Of a stretch of 64,000 nt of DNA, positions 44,179 to 53,782 are shown piece after piece. The notes below the pieces were generated by a model. It searched no databases. It saw only the letters and a list, made by a program, of their open reading frames with translations, and had not been told where the DNA came from. The stretch lies in contig NZ_CP031941.1 of the NCBI RefSeq assembly GCF_003443655.1, positions 2,413,501 through 2,477,500 of the forward strand, given 5' to 3'. Numbering within the stretch: the first letter of the stretch is position 1; each line of letters opens with the position of its first letter. The position numbers and the translations under genes were made by a program. Source of the stretch: Nostoc sphaeroides. GTDB lineage: Bacteria; Cyanobacteriota; Cyanobacteriia; Cyanobacteriales; Nostocaceae.

Positions 44179-46440
44179 TTACCATTGTGAGGACTGGAGT
44201 TGATAATCTTTGACTGTAACTTCTACAGAGATTGGTATCAGCTGCACAGCACAAGCTTTTAATTCTGGTTGGAGCGAATCGGGGCAAGATTCTGGATGGG
44301 TGAGGGCGTTAGCTTCGGCATTATCTGCCCACAATGAACCCCAGTGCATGGGGACAAAAACTGTACCAGGCGCGATCGCTTTTGTCACTTTAGCAGGAAA
44401 CTTCGCTTTACCCCGACGCGATCGCACTTCTACATACATAGTATCTACAATACCTAAGTTCGCAGCATCACGGGGATGAATTTCGATAAATGGTTCGGGA
44501 TGCATTTTACAAATTTTTTCAATTCGCCCGGTGCGCGTCTGCGTATGCCAGTGTCCGTAAAGTCGTCCATTAGTCAGCACAAAAGGATAATCTGGGTCTG
44601 GTGGTTCTGCCAATCCCTTTGAGTAATATGCCCCAAATCGAGCGCGTCCATCAGGGGTGTGGAAGCGGAGATTGGTGTAGAGGCGTTTGGAGTTAGGAGT
44701 TAGGAGTGAGGAGTTAGGAGTGAGGAGTGAGGAGTTAGGAGTTGAAGATTCTAATTCATAACTCCTAACTTTTAACTCATCACTTTTTTGTGGGTGAGGC
44801 CATTGAGTTGGGCCTTGTGCTTGTAATTGGGGGTGACTGATACCTGTCATATCGCAGGGGCGAGTTTTTGTTAGTTTGACAAACTCAGCATAAACTTCAG
44901 CCGAGTTAGCAAAGGCAAACTCTTTCTCAAAGCCTAATCTACGTCCAACTTCGGCGAAAATTTCCCAATCGGCTTTCGCTTCTCTTGGCGGTTGGCGAAA
45001 TGCTTGACACAGAGTTACCACCCGTTCGGAGTTGGTCATCACACCAGTTTTTTCACCCCACTGGGCTGCTGGTAGTAGAACGTGAGCATAAGCAGAGGTT
45101 TCTGTGGGATAATATGCGTCTTGGTAAATAGTAAAAGGCGATCGCAATAATGCCTTTTTAGTACGCTCCAAATCTGGCATACTCACTGCTGGATTAGTAG
45201 CCGCAATCCACAGCAACTCTACAGCGCCATCTTCCAAGCCAGTAATCATGTCCCAAGCAGTCAAACCGGGATTGGGCGAAATCTGTCCTGGCTGAAGTCC
45301 CCAAAACTCCTCAACTTCTGCACGGTGCTGGGGATTTTTCACCACCCGATAACCCGGTAATAAATGCGCCAAACCTCCGGCTTCCCGTCCTCCCATTGCG
45401 TTTGGTTGACCAGTAAGGGAAAAAGGGCCAGCCCCAGGTTTGCCAATCTGTCCTGTCATCAGGTGCAGGTTAATAATAGTTCTTACTTTAGCTGTCCCTT
45501 CTGAGGATTGATTTACACCCATTGACCACAAAGACAATACTCGCTCTGATTTACCCCAATAGCGAGCTGCTGTTTCTAAATCTTCAATGCTGATTCCACA
45601 TTGACGAGCCACTACTTCTGGTGGATAGTGGCGAATTACCTCAGCATAAGCCGGAAAGTTGCTGGTGCAGTCGTCCATGAACATGGTATCGATATAATTC
45701 CAGCGCATCAACAAGTGAGCGATGCCGTTTAACAAATCGATATCTGTACCGGGACGAATGGCTAAATGCAAGTCAGCAGCTTCTGCGGTTGGCGTGCGAC
45801 GGGGATCAACCACAATCATTTTGACTTTGCGGTTCTTTTTGTGATACTTTTCTAGCCGGTTGAAAACAATGGGGTGACATTCGGCTGTATTAGTACCAAT
45901 TAAAAATGCACAGTCGGTTAACTCCAAGTCATCGTAACAGCAGGGCGGGCCATCTGAGCCAAAGCTTTGAATGTAGCCAGACACTGCACTAGACATACAT
46001 AAGCGAGAGTTGGCATCAAAATTATTAGTACCCAGACAGCCTTTCATTAGTTTCTGGGCTATGTAATAATCCTCGGTTTGAAACTGGCCGGAACCATACA
46101 TACATAAGGCTTCTGGCCCTTGGTTGAAGCGGATAGTTTGAATGCGCTGTGTGATGATATTAAAAGCTTCATCCCAACTAACGCGGCGAAACTCTTGATC
46201 TAAGGAGTCTCGCACCATTGGGTAATGTAATCTATTTTTATCTAAAGATTCTGCGATCGTTGCGCCTTTGACGCAAACCATTCCTTGACTAGATGGATGG
46301 GCTTTATCACCGCGCACTCGCCAAGTTGGAGTTCCTTGGCTATCTCGATTAGTTGCTTTGTTATGTTGGGCTGGAGGTGAAACTTCTAAACCACAGCCAA
46401 CACCACAGTAGGGACAAAGGGTTTTGGTAAATTCACTCAT
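44179..46440 (-). CDS. narB: Ferredoxin-nitrate reductase
   Basis: NarB reduces nitrate to nitrite with ferredoxin, using a [4Fe-4S] cluster and bis-MGD molybdenum. The N terminus carries the cluster motif [12 protein letters not shown]...GMVCVKGA; molybdopterin-binding segments follow ([58 protein letters not shown]), and the C-terminal dinucleotide-binding domain begins [21 protein letters not shown]. At 753 residues it is longer than usual because of a foreign stretch at about residues 550-583 ([20 protein letters not shown]...), translated from heptamer repeats. The order nirA-nrtP-narB on one strand matches the nir operon, presumably driven from the nirA promoter. Confidence 0.95.
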   Translation of the reverse strand: MSEFTKTLCPYCGVGCGLEVSPPAQHNKATNRDSQGTPTWRVRGDKAHPSSQGMVCVKGATIAESLDKNRLHYPMVRDSLDQEFRRVSWDEAFNIITQRIQTIRFNQGPEALCMYGSGQFQTEDYYIAQKLMKGCLGTNNFDANSRLCMSSAVSGYIQSFGSDGPPCCYDDLELTDCAFLIGTNTAECHPIVFNRLEKYHKKNRKVKMIVVDPRRTPTAEAADLHLAIRPGTDIDLLNGIAHLLMRWNYIDTMFMDDCTSNFPAYAEVIRHYPPEVVARQCGISIEDLETAARYWGKSERVLSLWSMGVNQSSEGTAKVRTIINLHLMTGQIGKPGAGPFSLTGQPNAMGGREAGGLAHLLPGYRVVKNPQHRAEVEEFWGLQPGQISPNPGLTAWDMITGLEDGAVELLWIAATNPAVSMPDLERTKKALLRSPFTIYQDAYYPTETSAYAHVLLPAAQWGEKTGVMTNSERVVTLCQAFRQPPREAKADWEIFAEVGRRLGFEKEFAFANSAEVYAEFVKLTKTRPCDMTGISHPQLQAQGPTQWPHPQKSDELKVRSYELESSTPNSSLLTPNSSLLTPNSKRLYTNLRFHTPDGRARFGAYYSKGLAEPPDPDYPFVLTNGRLYGHWHTQTRTGRIEKICKMHPEPFIEIHPRDAANLGIVDTMYVEVRSRRGKAKFPAKVTKAIAPGTVFVPMHWGSLWADNAEANALTHPESCPDSLQPELKACAVQLIPISVEVTVKDYQLQSSQW
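44690..44790. repeat. Heptamer repeats inside narB
   Basis: An in-frame tract of ggagtta/ggagtga heptamers (about 44692-44742), followed by its inverse-type actcctaacttttaactcat block (about 44760-44781). It is translated as Ser/Leu/Asn-rich residues on the narB strand and lies where the two lobes of the enzyme are linked. Confidence 0.88.
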
Positions 46441-46550
46441 GGCTGTTGTACTATTTTGTTATTTTGATTGTGCAACCTCAGATGTAGCGCCAGGTTGAGA
46501 AATTTGTGTGTTATGTAAAAACTCTTTGAAACTCTTATTCCTTTGCGTCC

Positions 46551-46609
46551 TTGGCGTCTTGGCGGTTCGTTTTTTCATAAATTTTCTTAACGAACCGCCA
46601 AGACGCCAA
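46551..46609. repeat. Perfect 21-bp inverted repeat between nrtP and narB
   Basis: A 21-bp arm beginning ttggcgtcttggcggttcgt (46551-46571) is exactly mirrored at 46589-46609, with a 17-nt T/A-rich loop. It is part of the dispersed 'ggcgtcttggcggttcg' family. In the nir mRNA it would form a very stable hairpin ahead of narB. Confidence 0.9.
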
Positions 46610-46725
46610 GAGCGCAGAGAGAAGAAAAAGAGATTTTTATGAATTAGGATTGCTATGGAAGGATGAAGTGTAAAGTTCCCTAATTCAGATTTGATAGTGA
46701 ATTTTTTACTTCATCCTTGAGTTGA

Positions 46726-48222
46726 TTATTCTTCAGTTAAGAAGATAGGTGTTGCGGTTTCTGGTAGTTCACCTTCATAAGCAGGGGCAAAGGAACCTTT
46801 TGGTTCTTTGAGGAAGAAGGCGCACATGAAAGCGCAGATTAAAGCAGCTATACCCATTGTGGAAAATAGTGTGGGAGCGTCGGTTAAGCTAAAAATTGTC
46901 AGGTAAACTACGCCGCCAAAATTACCGTAAGCTCCCACGTTTCCAGCAATTTGTCCAGTGGCTTCTTTCTTAATTAGGGGTACGATGCTATAGGTTGCAC
47001 CGCAGCCGGCTTGGGCAAAGTAGGCGGCCAACATTGTAACTGCGATCGCAGCTGGAATTGGCCAGTTACCATTAATAAAATGTGCAATCAAATAACTAAC
47101 GCCAATGCCGACACTGATAATTGTCATTGTCCATTTCCGGGAGCTAAATTTATCAGAAATTAAGCCACCACTAGGACGAGAAACTAAATTTAAGAATGGA
47201 TAGATCGCGGCAATCATCCCAGCTACAACATGTTCTAAAGCAAAAGTTTTTTCAAAGAATGCCGGGAGCATGGAAACAACTGCTAGTTCACTGCCAAAGT
47301 TAGTTATGTAAGTGAATTCGAGTAAGGCTACTTGACCAAATTGAAAGCGTTCAGATGGAGCGTAAGTTTTTTTACCAGTTAGAAGTTCTCGGTTTACCTG
47401 CCAAGCTTGGTAACTTTGATAAGCAAACAATCCTGCTAATAGTAACCAAGTCAGATACATTTGGCTCAAAGTTAAGAAGTGAATGTTCTTTTGTTCTAAG
47501 CGCCAAGCTAATAAACCTAGAGCGAAAATCAAACCAAAATTCGAGACAATCATCGCCCAGAAGCTTTTAATACTGGTCACTTCTAAAGAACCATTTTTCT
47601 TAGGTTTCTTGTAGACTTTACCTGTGGGTGTATCTTGGACAGTGTTGTAATAAATTACGCCATAGATAGCTGTAACAATCCCTGTAAATGCGATCGCAAA
47701 CCGCCAGTTAGAAGCACCACCAGCAAAAAAGCTAGTAGAAACTGCAAGTATCGGTAAGGCAAATTCCGCACCAAAAGCCCCGAAGTTACCCCAACCGCCA
47801 TAAATGCCTTGAGCAATTCCCATCTCTTTCGGCTGGAACCATTCTGCTACCATGCGGATACCGACAACAAACCCAGATCCGACAATTCCCATCAGCAAAC
47901 GACTGATAACTAGTTGATTAAAATCTTGCGCTAGTGCGGTTGCTAAACAAGGAACTACTGCAAACATTAGTAGCATTGAGTAGGTGATTCTGGGGCCAAA
48001 ACGATCCAGAAGCATCCCAATTATTAACCGGGCGGGAATTGTGAGAGCAAGGTTACAGATGCCTAAAGTTTTAATTTGCTCAGGCGCTAAACTTAGCTCT
48101 TTGCCAATGGTTGTAGCGAAGGGAGCAAAGTTAAACCAACAAACAAAGGTGAGAAAGAAAGCAAACCAAGTTTGATGTAAGATGCGGTAGCGATCGCTGA
48201 ACGAAAATAAGTTTTTAAGCAT
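46726..48222 (-). CDS. nrtP: Nitrate/nitrite MFS permease NrtP
   Basis: NrtP-type major-facilitator permease for nitrate and nitrite uptake at the plasma membrane (NNP family), used in place of the ABC transporter NrtABCD in some cyanobacteria. Twelve membrane segments are predicted. Family signatures are AFFLTFVCWFNFAPFATTIGKELSLAPEQIKTLG near the N terminus, GIVGSGFVVGIRMVAEWFQPKEMGIAQGIYGGWGNFGAFGAEF, and the second NNP motif GNVGAYGNFGGVVYL. The ATG at 48222 (MLKNLFSFSDRYRI) is the start; the longer frame to 48303 reads into minisatellite B. About 360 bp from the nirA 3' end. Confidence 0.93.
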   Translation of the reverse strand: MLKNLFSFSDRYRILHQTWFAFFLTFVCWFNFAPFATTIGKELSLAPEQIKTLGICNLALTIPARLIIGMLLDRFGPRITYSMLLMFAVVPCLATALAQDFNQLVISRLLMGIVGSGFVVGIRMVAEWFQPKEMGIAQGIYGGWGNFGAFGAEFALPILAVSTSFFAGGASNWRFAIAFTGIVTAIYGVIYYNTVQDTPTGKVYKKPKKNGSLEVTSIKSFWAMIVSNFGLIFALGLLAWRLEQKNIHFLTLSQMYLTWLLLAGLFAYQSYQAWQVNRELLTGKKTYAPSERFQFGQVALLEFTYITNFGSELAVVSMLPAFFEKTFALEHVVAGMIAAIYPFLNLVSRPSGGLISDKFSSRKWTMTIISVGIGVSYLIAHFINGNWPIPAAIAVTMLAAYFAQAGCGATYSIVPLIKKEATGQIAGNVGAYGNFGGVVYLTIFSLTDAPTLFSTMGIAALICAFMCAFFLKEPKGSFAPAYEGELPETATPIFLTEE

Positions 48223-48257
48223 TCTAATCTTTCTAATTGAATAAAATACGCAGAAGA

Positions 48258-48530
48258 TGAGCCTTTGAACTCGGAGGTTGAGCCTTTGAACTCGAAGGTT
48301 CAACCTTTTATCTCGGAGGTTGAGCCTTTTATCTCGGAGGTTGAGCCTTTGAACTCGAAGGTTGAGCCTTTGAACTCGGACGTTGCACCTTTTTACTCGA
48401 AGGTTGAGCCTTTTTACTCGAAGGTTGAGCCTTTTTACTCGAAGGTTGAGCCTTTTTACTCGGACGTTGCACCTTTTTACTCGAAGGTTGAGCCTTTGAA
48501 CTCGGACGTTGAGCCTTTAAGGTTGAAATA
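48258..48530. repeat. 21-bp minisatellite array B
   Basis: Thirteen units at exact 21-bp spacing (tgagcc or tgcacc at 48258, 48279, ... 48510). Main variants are tgagcctttgaactcgaagg(t) and tgcacctttttactcgaagg(t). The reverse complement of array A at 16.3 kb gives tgagcctttgaacctcgacg(t) and tgcaccttttatcctcaacg(t), so both arrays are one repeat family in opposite orientation. It fills the nirA-nrtP intergenic space, within the presumed operon transcript. Confidence 0.93.
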
Positions 48531-48579
48531 TGAGTTTTGCCCAATCACAAATGACAAATGACAAATGACAAATCCCCAA

Positions 48580-50160
48580 TCAGTTACTAACTAATATGGC
48601 TTCTTGCTTGAGTTTTGCCCCAAAGTTTTTGATAAGTAAATCTTGCAATACTGGCTGCAAGTCTTCGCATGGTATGCCTTTGGTGACGCAAGTTCCTAAA
48701 TGAGCGTCTTTGCCGACTTTGCCACCCATATATATGTCAACGCCTTCCAAGGTTTTGCCATTTTTGCGAGTTTTAGTTCCCATCAAGCCGATGTCTGCAA
48801 CTTGGGGCTGTCCGCATGAGTTGGGGCAACCTGTCCAGTGAATTCGCACTGGATTGGTGAAGGTTAAATCTTCTTCTAGGGCTTTTATCATTGCCAGGGC
48901 GCGGTTTTTGGTTTCGATGAGGGCAAAGTTGCAAAATTGTGCGCCTGTGCAGGATACTAGCGATCGCGTTAGCAAACCTGGATCAATAGAAAACTTCTCT
49001 AGCAAAGGGTCTGTTAAAAATGTTGCTAAACGCGAGTCAGAAATGTTGGGGATAACGATGTTTTGCTCAACTGTAAACCGGATTTCGCCACTGCCGTAAA
49101 CTTCCGCTAGACGAGCAATTTCAAACATATCTTCGGCATATAGTCGCCCGACGGGAATGTTCAAACCTGCGTAATTTAATCCTGCTTGCTTTTGTTTATA
49201 TACCCCGATGTGGTCGCGTTTTTCCCAGTCGATTTCGTCTTTTGCTGCTGCGGGTAACAATGATTTACCTAAACGGCTTTCTACTTCTGCTCGAAACTTT
49301 TCTACACCCCATTCATCAATTAGCCACATCAAGCGGGATTTTTGCCGATTAGCACGCGGGCCATGATCACGAAAGACTTCTAAAACTGCTCTACATACGG
49401 CTACCACATCTTCAGGAAGTACCCAAGCATTCAGAGGAATCGCCGCTTCACAACGTTTAGCCGAGAAAAAACCACCCACTAAGACGTTAAACCCGAATAT
49501 TTTAGAGGGGAAATTTTGCTCCCCTGCTTCCTTAAATGCTGGAACAAAAGCTAAATCGTTAATTTCAGCATGAACTGAATTGTCTCTTCCTCCTGCGATC
49601 GCAATATTAAACTTCCGTGGTAAGTTGCTAAACTCTGGATTTCCTTCGCCTTTGTTGGTGAGCATATCTTGAATTTGCTGTACCAACTCTCGTGTGTCAT
49701 ACAACTCATCTGCATCCAACCCCGCCACCGGATCGCCTGTTATATTGCGAACGTTATCCATCCCTGACTGGATAGTGGTTAAACCAACTGCGTGAAATCT
49801 ATTAAAGATATCTGGTAAATCTTCAATTCTGATCCCCCGTAATTGGATATTCTGTCTCGTAGTAATATCAGCGCAACCATCATCACCGTAACGTTGCACT
49901 ACTTGGGCTAAAACATTCATCTGACTGCTGCTGAGAATACCGTTAGGCATCCGCAACCGCATCATAAACTTACCTGGGGTGACTGGGCGGAAAAACACAC
50001 CCACCCATTTAAGTCGATGATCGCGATCGGTTTCGTCCATTGCTTCCCAGCCCAAAGCGGCAAATTTCTCTATCTCATCCCTGATTGCGAGTCCATCTTT
50101 TTGCGCCTTCAATTTCTCGAATTTATTGAGGCTGGTAGTGTTAGTTGTTGTGTCTGTCAT
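48580..50160 (-). CDS. nirA: Ferredoxin-nitrite reductase
   Basis: NirA reduces nitrite to ammonium with six electrons from ferredoxin, using siroheme coupled to a [4Fe-4S] cluster. The cluster/siroheme ligands are visible: CTGAQFC (with the N-terminal cysteine pair) and TGCPNSCGQPQ near residue 445. The first half includes GKFMMRLRMPNGILSSSQM, DITTRQNIQLRGI and GLTTIQSGMDNVRNITGDPVAG. The 526-residue protein has the usual length without a C-terminal ferredoxin fusion. It is first gene of the nirA-nrtP-narB group; 260 bp upstream lies a canonical NtcA promoter. Confidence 0.96.
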   Translation of the reverse strand: MTDTTTNTTSLNKFEKLKAQKDGLAIRDEIEKFAALGWEAMDETDRDHRLKWVGVFFRPVTPGKFMMRLRMPNGILSSSQMNVLAQVVQRYGDDGCADITTRQNIQLRGIRIEDLPDIFNRFHAVGLTTIQSGMDNVRNITGDPVAGLDADELYDTRELVQQIQDMLTNKGEGNPEFSNLPRKFNIAIAGGRDNSVHAEINDLAFVPAFKEAGEQNFPSKIFGFNVLVGGFFSAKRCEAAIPLNAWVLPEDVVAVCRAVLEVFRDHGPRANRQKSRLMWLIDEWGVEKFRAEVESRLGKSLLPAAAKDEIDWEKRDHIGVYKQKQAGLNYAGLNIPVGRLYAEDMFEIARLAEVYGSGEIRFTVEQNIVIPNISDSRLATFLTDPLLEKFSIDPGLLTRSLVSCTGAQFCNFALIETKNRALAMIKALEEDLTFTNPVRIHWTGCPNSCGQPQVADIGLMGTKTRKNGKTLEGVDIYMGGKVGKDAHLGTCVTKGIPCEDLQPVLQDLLIKNFGAKLKQEAILVSN

Positions 50161-50420
50161 GAGGCTGACTCTCGTTTAAACTACTGAATATGGTGATAAT
50201 TGCCCAATATCAATCAACCCGTAGTTCCATTAGGTGTTGTATCTACGAGGATTAGGAATTAAAAACTTAATATTTGCTTACGGTTGATTATTTTTACTTC
50301 AAAGCATTCAAAGCGAAACTCCAAATCCGTGATTAGTTAAGCAAAACTTGTCACCATTTACATCTGGGAAATTTGTCAAGCAGGTTTAGATAATGTTCAT
50401 GTAACAATTTCGATACTTAT

Positions 50421-50462
50421 AAATTAAAGGCATATTTCTGTTAAAATCGTATAAATAGCTAC
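50421..50462 (-). promoter_or_regulatory. NtcA-activated promoter of nirA
   Basis: Reading on the - strand: NtcA box GTA-N8-TAC (50449-50462; + strand gtataaatagctac), then exactly 22 nt, then TAATTT (50421-50426), which fits the TAN3T -10 box. This is the class II NtcA architecture, with the activator centred near -41.5. Transcription would start near 50414, giving a leader of about 250 nt before nirA. The long leader also agrees with the long nirA leader known in Anabaena. Confidence 0.88.
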
Positions 50463-50500
50463 GGTTTTTTGGTAAGATTGCTGAAAACGGATAAACAATA

Positions 50501-50513
50501 TGCATTTATTGCA
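50501..50513. promoter_or_regulatory. Putative NtcB-binding site
   Basis: TGCA-TTTAT-TGCA, matching the TGCA-N5-TGCA LysR-type element described for NtcB at nitrite-responsive promoters in Synechococcus. It lies about 40 bp upstream of the NtcA box on the nirA-proximal promoter, where a LysR co-activator would be expected, and ntcB is encoded 3.3 kb away. Confidence 0.7.
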
Positions 50514-50657
50514 TCAAAGCCAACCAATATCTTACGCAAACCCCTTAATGATTAGTATTTGAAATGATCGAAAGGATTTTGGATTGCCATAAATCAATTC
50601 TGAATCCAAAATTGAGTGGCAAATGTTAGCTAAAACTTAGATATTATTTCAGCAGCT

Positions 50658-51071
50658 ATGAAACGTCGTGATTTTATTAATTGGGTAGGTTTGGGTTTGA
50701 TAGCGAGTTCTCTACCTGTAGCGATCGCAGCCTGTTCTTCTCAAACAACTCCAGTATCTAAGAATTGGGAAACAGTAGGTACATCAGCAGAATTAGATAA
50801 AACGGGCCAATTGCTGGCGAAAAACTCACCTGCTGGGCCTGTGTTGGTAGTCGGTACATCTAAAGGTGCAAATCTGACAGCAGTTAACCCTACCTGTACT
50901 CACGCAGGTTGCACAGTGGGATGGAAAGCTGAGACAAAAAAATTCGTCTGCCCTTGTCATAATTCGGAATTTGGAATTGACGGTAAAGTGCAAAAAGGCC
51001 CAGCGACAGAAGCGCTTAAAACTTACGCCGTCAAAATTGAGGGTAATTCAGTTGTAGTCAAGGCAAGTTAA
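50658..51071 (+). CDS. Exported single-domain Rieske [2Fe-2S] protein
   Basis: A 137-residue protein with an N-terminal Tat-like/lipoprotein signal (MKRRDFINWVGLGLIASSLPVAIAACSS; possible lipobox Cys at residue 26). The Rieske domain has both cluster loops: CTHAGCTVGWK and CPCHNSEFGIDGKVQKGPA, i.e. two Cys and two His ligands, including the disulfide-forming cysteines typical of high-potential cytochrome bc/b6f-type Rieske proteins. It lacks the long transmembrane anchor/hinge of PetC. It is divergent from nirA across a 500-bp promoter region, so an electron-transfer link to nitrate assimilation is possible but unproven. Confidence 0.88.
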   Translation: MKRRDFINWVGLGLIASSLPVAIAACSSQTTPVSKNWETVGTSAELDKTGQLLAKNSPAGPVLVVGTSKGANLTAVNPTCTHAGCTVGWKAETKKFVCPCHNSEFGIDGKVQKGPATEALKTYAVKIEGNSVVVKAS

Positions 51072-51263
51072 AATAATTCGTAATGACGCTCGAATACTCG
51101 CTACCGCTACGCTAACGTAATTCGTAGTTCGTAGTATGCACTTTAGTGCTTAAATCAGAGCTAAAGCCGCTAGCTACAATCTGATAACATTGGTGTAATG
51201 ATCTACTAAAAAGTAGAGTAATACCAATTCCCTAAAATCTTGATACATATAGATTTATCGTAA

Positions 51264-51504
51264 GGGCAAGGCGCAATGCCCATACGTGTCAACTTAACCT
51301 AAAAGTAGCTTAACTGTTGGCGAACTCACCCGCCTGGGAATAAATTCCTTTGGCTTTTAGCTAAAGTCTACTGAAGTAGACTAAAGATTTTTGGTTATAT
51401 TTAGTCATCAATAGAAGACTTTCGCTATTAGCAACGAACTTCAGTTCCTTACGAGACATGACTTTTACGTTAAGTTGACACTAATGGGTATTGCGCCATG
51501 CCCC
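51264..51504. mobile_element. MITE-like element, family Z, copy 1 (nested in an outer palindrome)
   Basis: The inner element 51286-51481 is bounded by gtgtcaacttaacctaaaag and its mirror (read on the other strand as gtgtcaacttaacgtaaaag). Just outside, gggcaaggcgcaatgcccat (51264-51283) is mirrored by atgggtattgcgccatgccc (51484-51503), giving a total terminal repeat of about 40 bp. Internal sequence matches the shorter copy at 61058-61154. No coding capacity. Confidence 0.75.
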
Positions 51505-51618
51505 AAAAGAGCGTATTTGTATCATTATTAAAGTGGAATGGTATAAGGGCAAATAAAAGCAGCGATTTATTTACGATTTTGTGTTTTTGTTGTATTCATA
51601 TAATTCACAATTCAGGGT

Positions 51619-52917
51619 ATGGTGAGTAATATCAACCAGCTTTTGGTGCAAGCCCAGACAGCATACGATGCAGCTGATTGCTCATCACTCATTCAATATT
51701 TACAACAATTAATTTTAGGGATAGATTCTGAACATCCAGAAATAGTTAAAAATCGAGAATATCTGCTGAAATTAACACTTTCAATCTTAGAGATGGGAGA
51801 TTTTCAGCAACGCTGGGAAATCACCAAAGTGTTGACTAGCTTGGGAAATATTGCCATCCCACCACTCATTGATATATTAGAAGATGAAGATGCAGAAGAA
51901 GAATTACGCTGGTATGCAGCACGAACTTTAGGCGAATTTCAGCATCCAGAAGCGATCGCACCCTTAGTGGAATTGTTGAAAACCGATGAGGATGAAGAAC
52001 TCAAAGCGATCGCAGCTACAGCACTAGGGCAAATGGGTAGTGTTGCGATTACTTCACTAACTGAACTTCTAGCAGATGAAGATACACGGCTTTTAGCAGT
52101 GCGATCGCTTTCCTGCATTCCCCAAACAGAAACCATCACACCGCTATTAAGTGTAGTGCAAGATCCACAAGCAGCAATCCGCACGGCTGCAATTGAAGCC
52201 CTCAGCAGCTTTCATGACGAACGTGTACCACCAATCTTGTTAAACGCTTTGGATGATATAGCCGCTACAGTTAGGCGTGCAGCAGTGCTTGGTTTAGGTT
52301 TTCGCCCCGACTTACGCGAAGCCTTAGATTTGGTGGCGAGACTACAACCCAAGCTTTACGACTTTAATATTGATGTTTGTTGTGCAGCCGCAGTTTCCCT
52401 TTCTCGGATGGGTTGTGATAATGCAGCCCAGCAATTATTTAAGCTGCTAATATCACCTCATACACCGCTACCACTACAATTAGAAACCATCCGCGCTTTA
52501 AGTTGGCTGGGGACGTTATCTAGTTTGGAATATTTACAAACAGCATTTAATCAAATCACTTCAGAGATACTTTGGCAAGAAATTGTTACAGTTTTGGGGC
52601 GAGTGCAAAAGCCGCAAACTACACTAGCCACAGAAATATTATTGCAAATCCTGCGATCGCAGCATCCAGCCAGAGAGATTGTCAGTGTCAAAAGTGCGAT
52701 CGCTTTATCTTTAGGACAGTTAGGCGAAATGCAAGCTATTGAACCATTGATTTCGCTGCTAGCTGTCAAGAATATATCGGTGAGACTACATGCGATCGCA
52801 GCATTAAAAAATTTGGATGGGGAAGCTACATATCAACAATTGCAGCACTTAGCAAATAATGCTGCACTCACACCAGATTTGCAACAAGGAATAGCGATCG
52901 CTTTAGCTGAGTGGTAA
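51619..52917 (+). CDS. nirB: HEAT-repeat (PBS-lyase-like) protein, probable NirB
   Basis: A 432-residue all-helical protein made of about ten HEAT/PBS-lyase repeats (for instance EELRWYAARTLGEFQHPEAIAPLVELLKTDEDEELKAIAATALGQMG, VRRAAVLGLGF, SVRLHAIAALKNL). Such repeats mediate protein-protein contacts. In Anabaena 7120 the nirB gene lies between nirA and ntcB, and its product is needed for full nitrite reductase activity. This gene occupies the same place, so I propose the same identity; the assignment rests on position and my recollection of the family rather than on a diagnostic motif. HIP1 octamers recur at equivalent repeat positions. Confidence 0.7.
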   Translation: MVSNINQLLVQAQTAYDAADCSSLIQYLQQLILGIDSEHPEIVKNREYLLKLTLSILEMGDFQQRWEITKVLTSLGNIAIPPLIDILEDEDAEEELRWYAARTLGEFQHPEAIAPLVELLKTDEDEELKAIAATALGQMGSVAITSLTELLADEDTRLLAVRSLSCIPQTETITPLLSVVQDPQAAIRTAAIEALSSFHDERVPPILLNALDDIAATVRRAAVLGLGFRPDLREALDLVARLQPKLYDFNIDVCCAAAVSLSRMGCDNAAQQLFKLLISPHTPLPLQLETIRALSWLGTLSSLEYLQTAFNQITSEILWQEIVTVLGRVQKPQTTLATEILLQILRSQHPAREIVSVKSAIALSLGQLGEMQAIEPLISLLAVKNISVRLHAIAALKNLDGEATYQQLQHLANNAALTPDLQQGIAIALAEW

Positions 52918-53052
52918 TTTCCTTCAATGAAGGATGAGCATAAAGGGCAAGTAAATACTAACCTTGATAAGTTTCCCAAGTTTGGCAATATGCGTTATTG
53001 GAAAGTTCGTACAATCCCTGATCTCAAACAACTTGAAAGAATATTACGCTGA

Positions 53053-53407
<355 letters not shown>

Positions 53408-53782
53408 AAATAATCAATATAATTTGTAATCAGTAAATGCAAGCAAGTATGACGCGATCGCAGGCGTATCCGCAAATTGCACAGCTATTTGCTTGAGGTT
53501 ACACAGAAACTTACTTGTGTTGCTCAAACCTTATAATCCCCCGCATATTTTAAAAGTCTTATCTAAAAATTCATATATTTCAGCACAATATAGTCAATTC
53601 TTTTTTTGGCGATATTTTCCGAAACAACCCGTAGCAAAGCGGATAATTGACGATTAAGGCAGTCAAACCTGTTTTACACAAATGTAAATCAGATAAAAAA
53701 TGCTGTAACAAACTATACTAAATTGTGGATAAAAAACCGTTAACTTAATGAAAGCTATAAATGTAATTCAGGCTACATAAAA
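53408..53782. other. ntcB upstream region
   Basis: About 375 bp without a gene. The last 80 bp hold the NtcA-type promoter described separately. The first part is A/T-rich with one isolated gcgatcgc-like site. Confidence 0.5.
53705..53746 (+). promoter_or_regulatory. NtcA-activated promoter of ntcB
   Basis: GTA-ACAAACTA-TAC (53705-53718), followed after exactly 22 nt by TAACTT (53741-53746), which fits TAN3T. Same geometry as the nirA promoter. The predicted start is near 53753, about 30 nt before the ntcB ATG. ntcB is known to be NtcA-activated in other cyanobacteria. Confidence 0.85.

Noticed and set aside
48265..48561. EPLNSKV / KAQPSSK repeat frames over array B
   Set aside because: Same artefact of a 21-bp period; also falsely extends nrtP upstream of its true ATG at 48222.
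50401..50416. A second NtcA site, gtaacaatttcgatac
   Set aside because: Spacing between GTA and TAC is ten, not eight, and it lies at the predicted transcription start of nirA.
51286..51315. Pho box from the cttaacct motif
   Set aside because: The motif is part of the MITE terminal repeat, and no second octamer occurs at the 11-bp spacing required.
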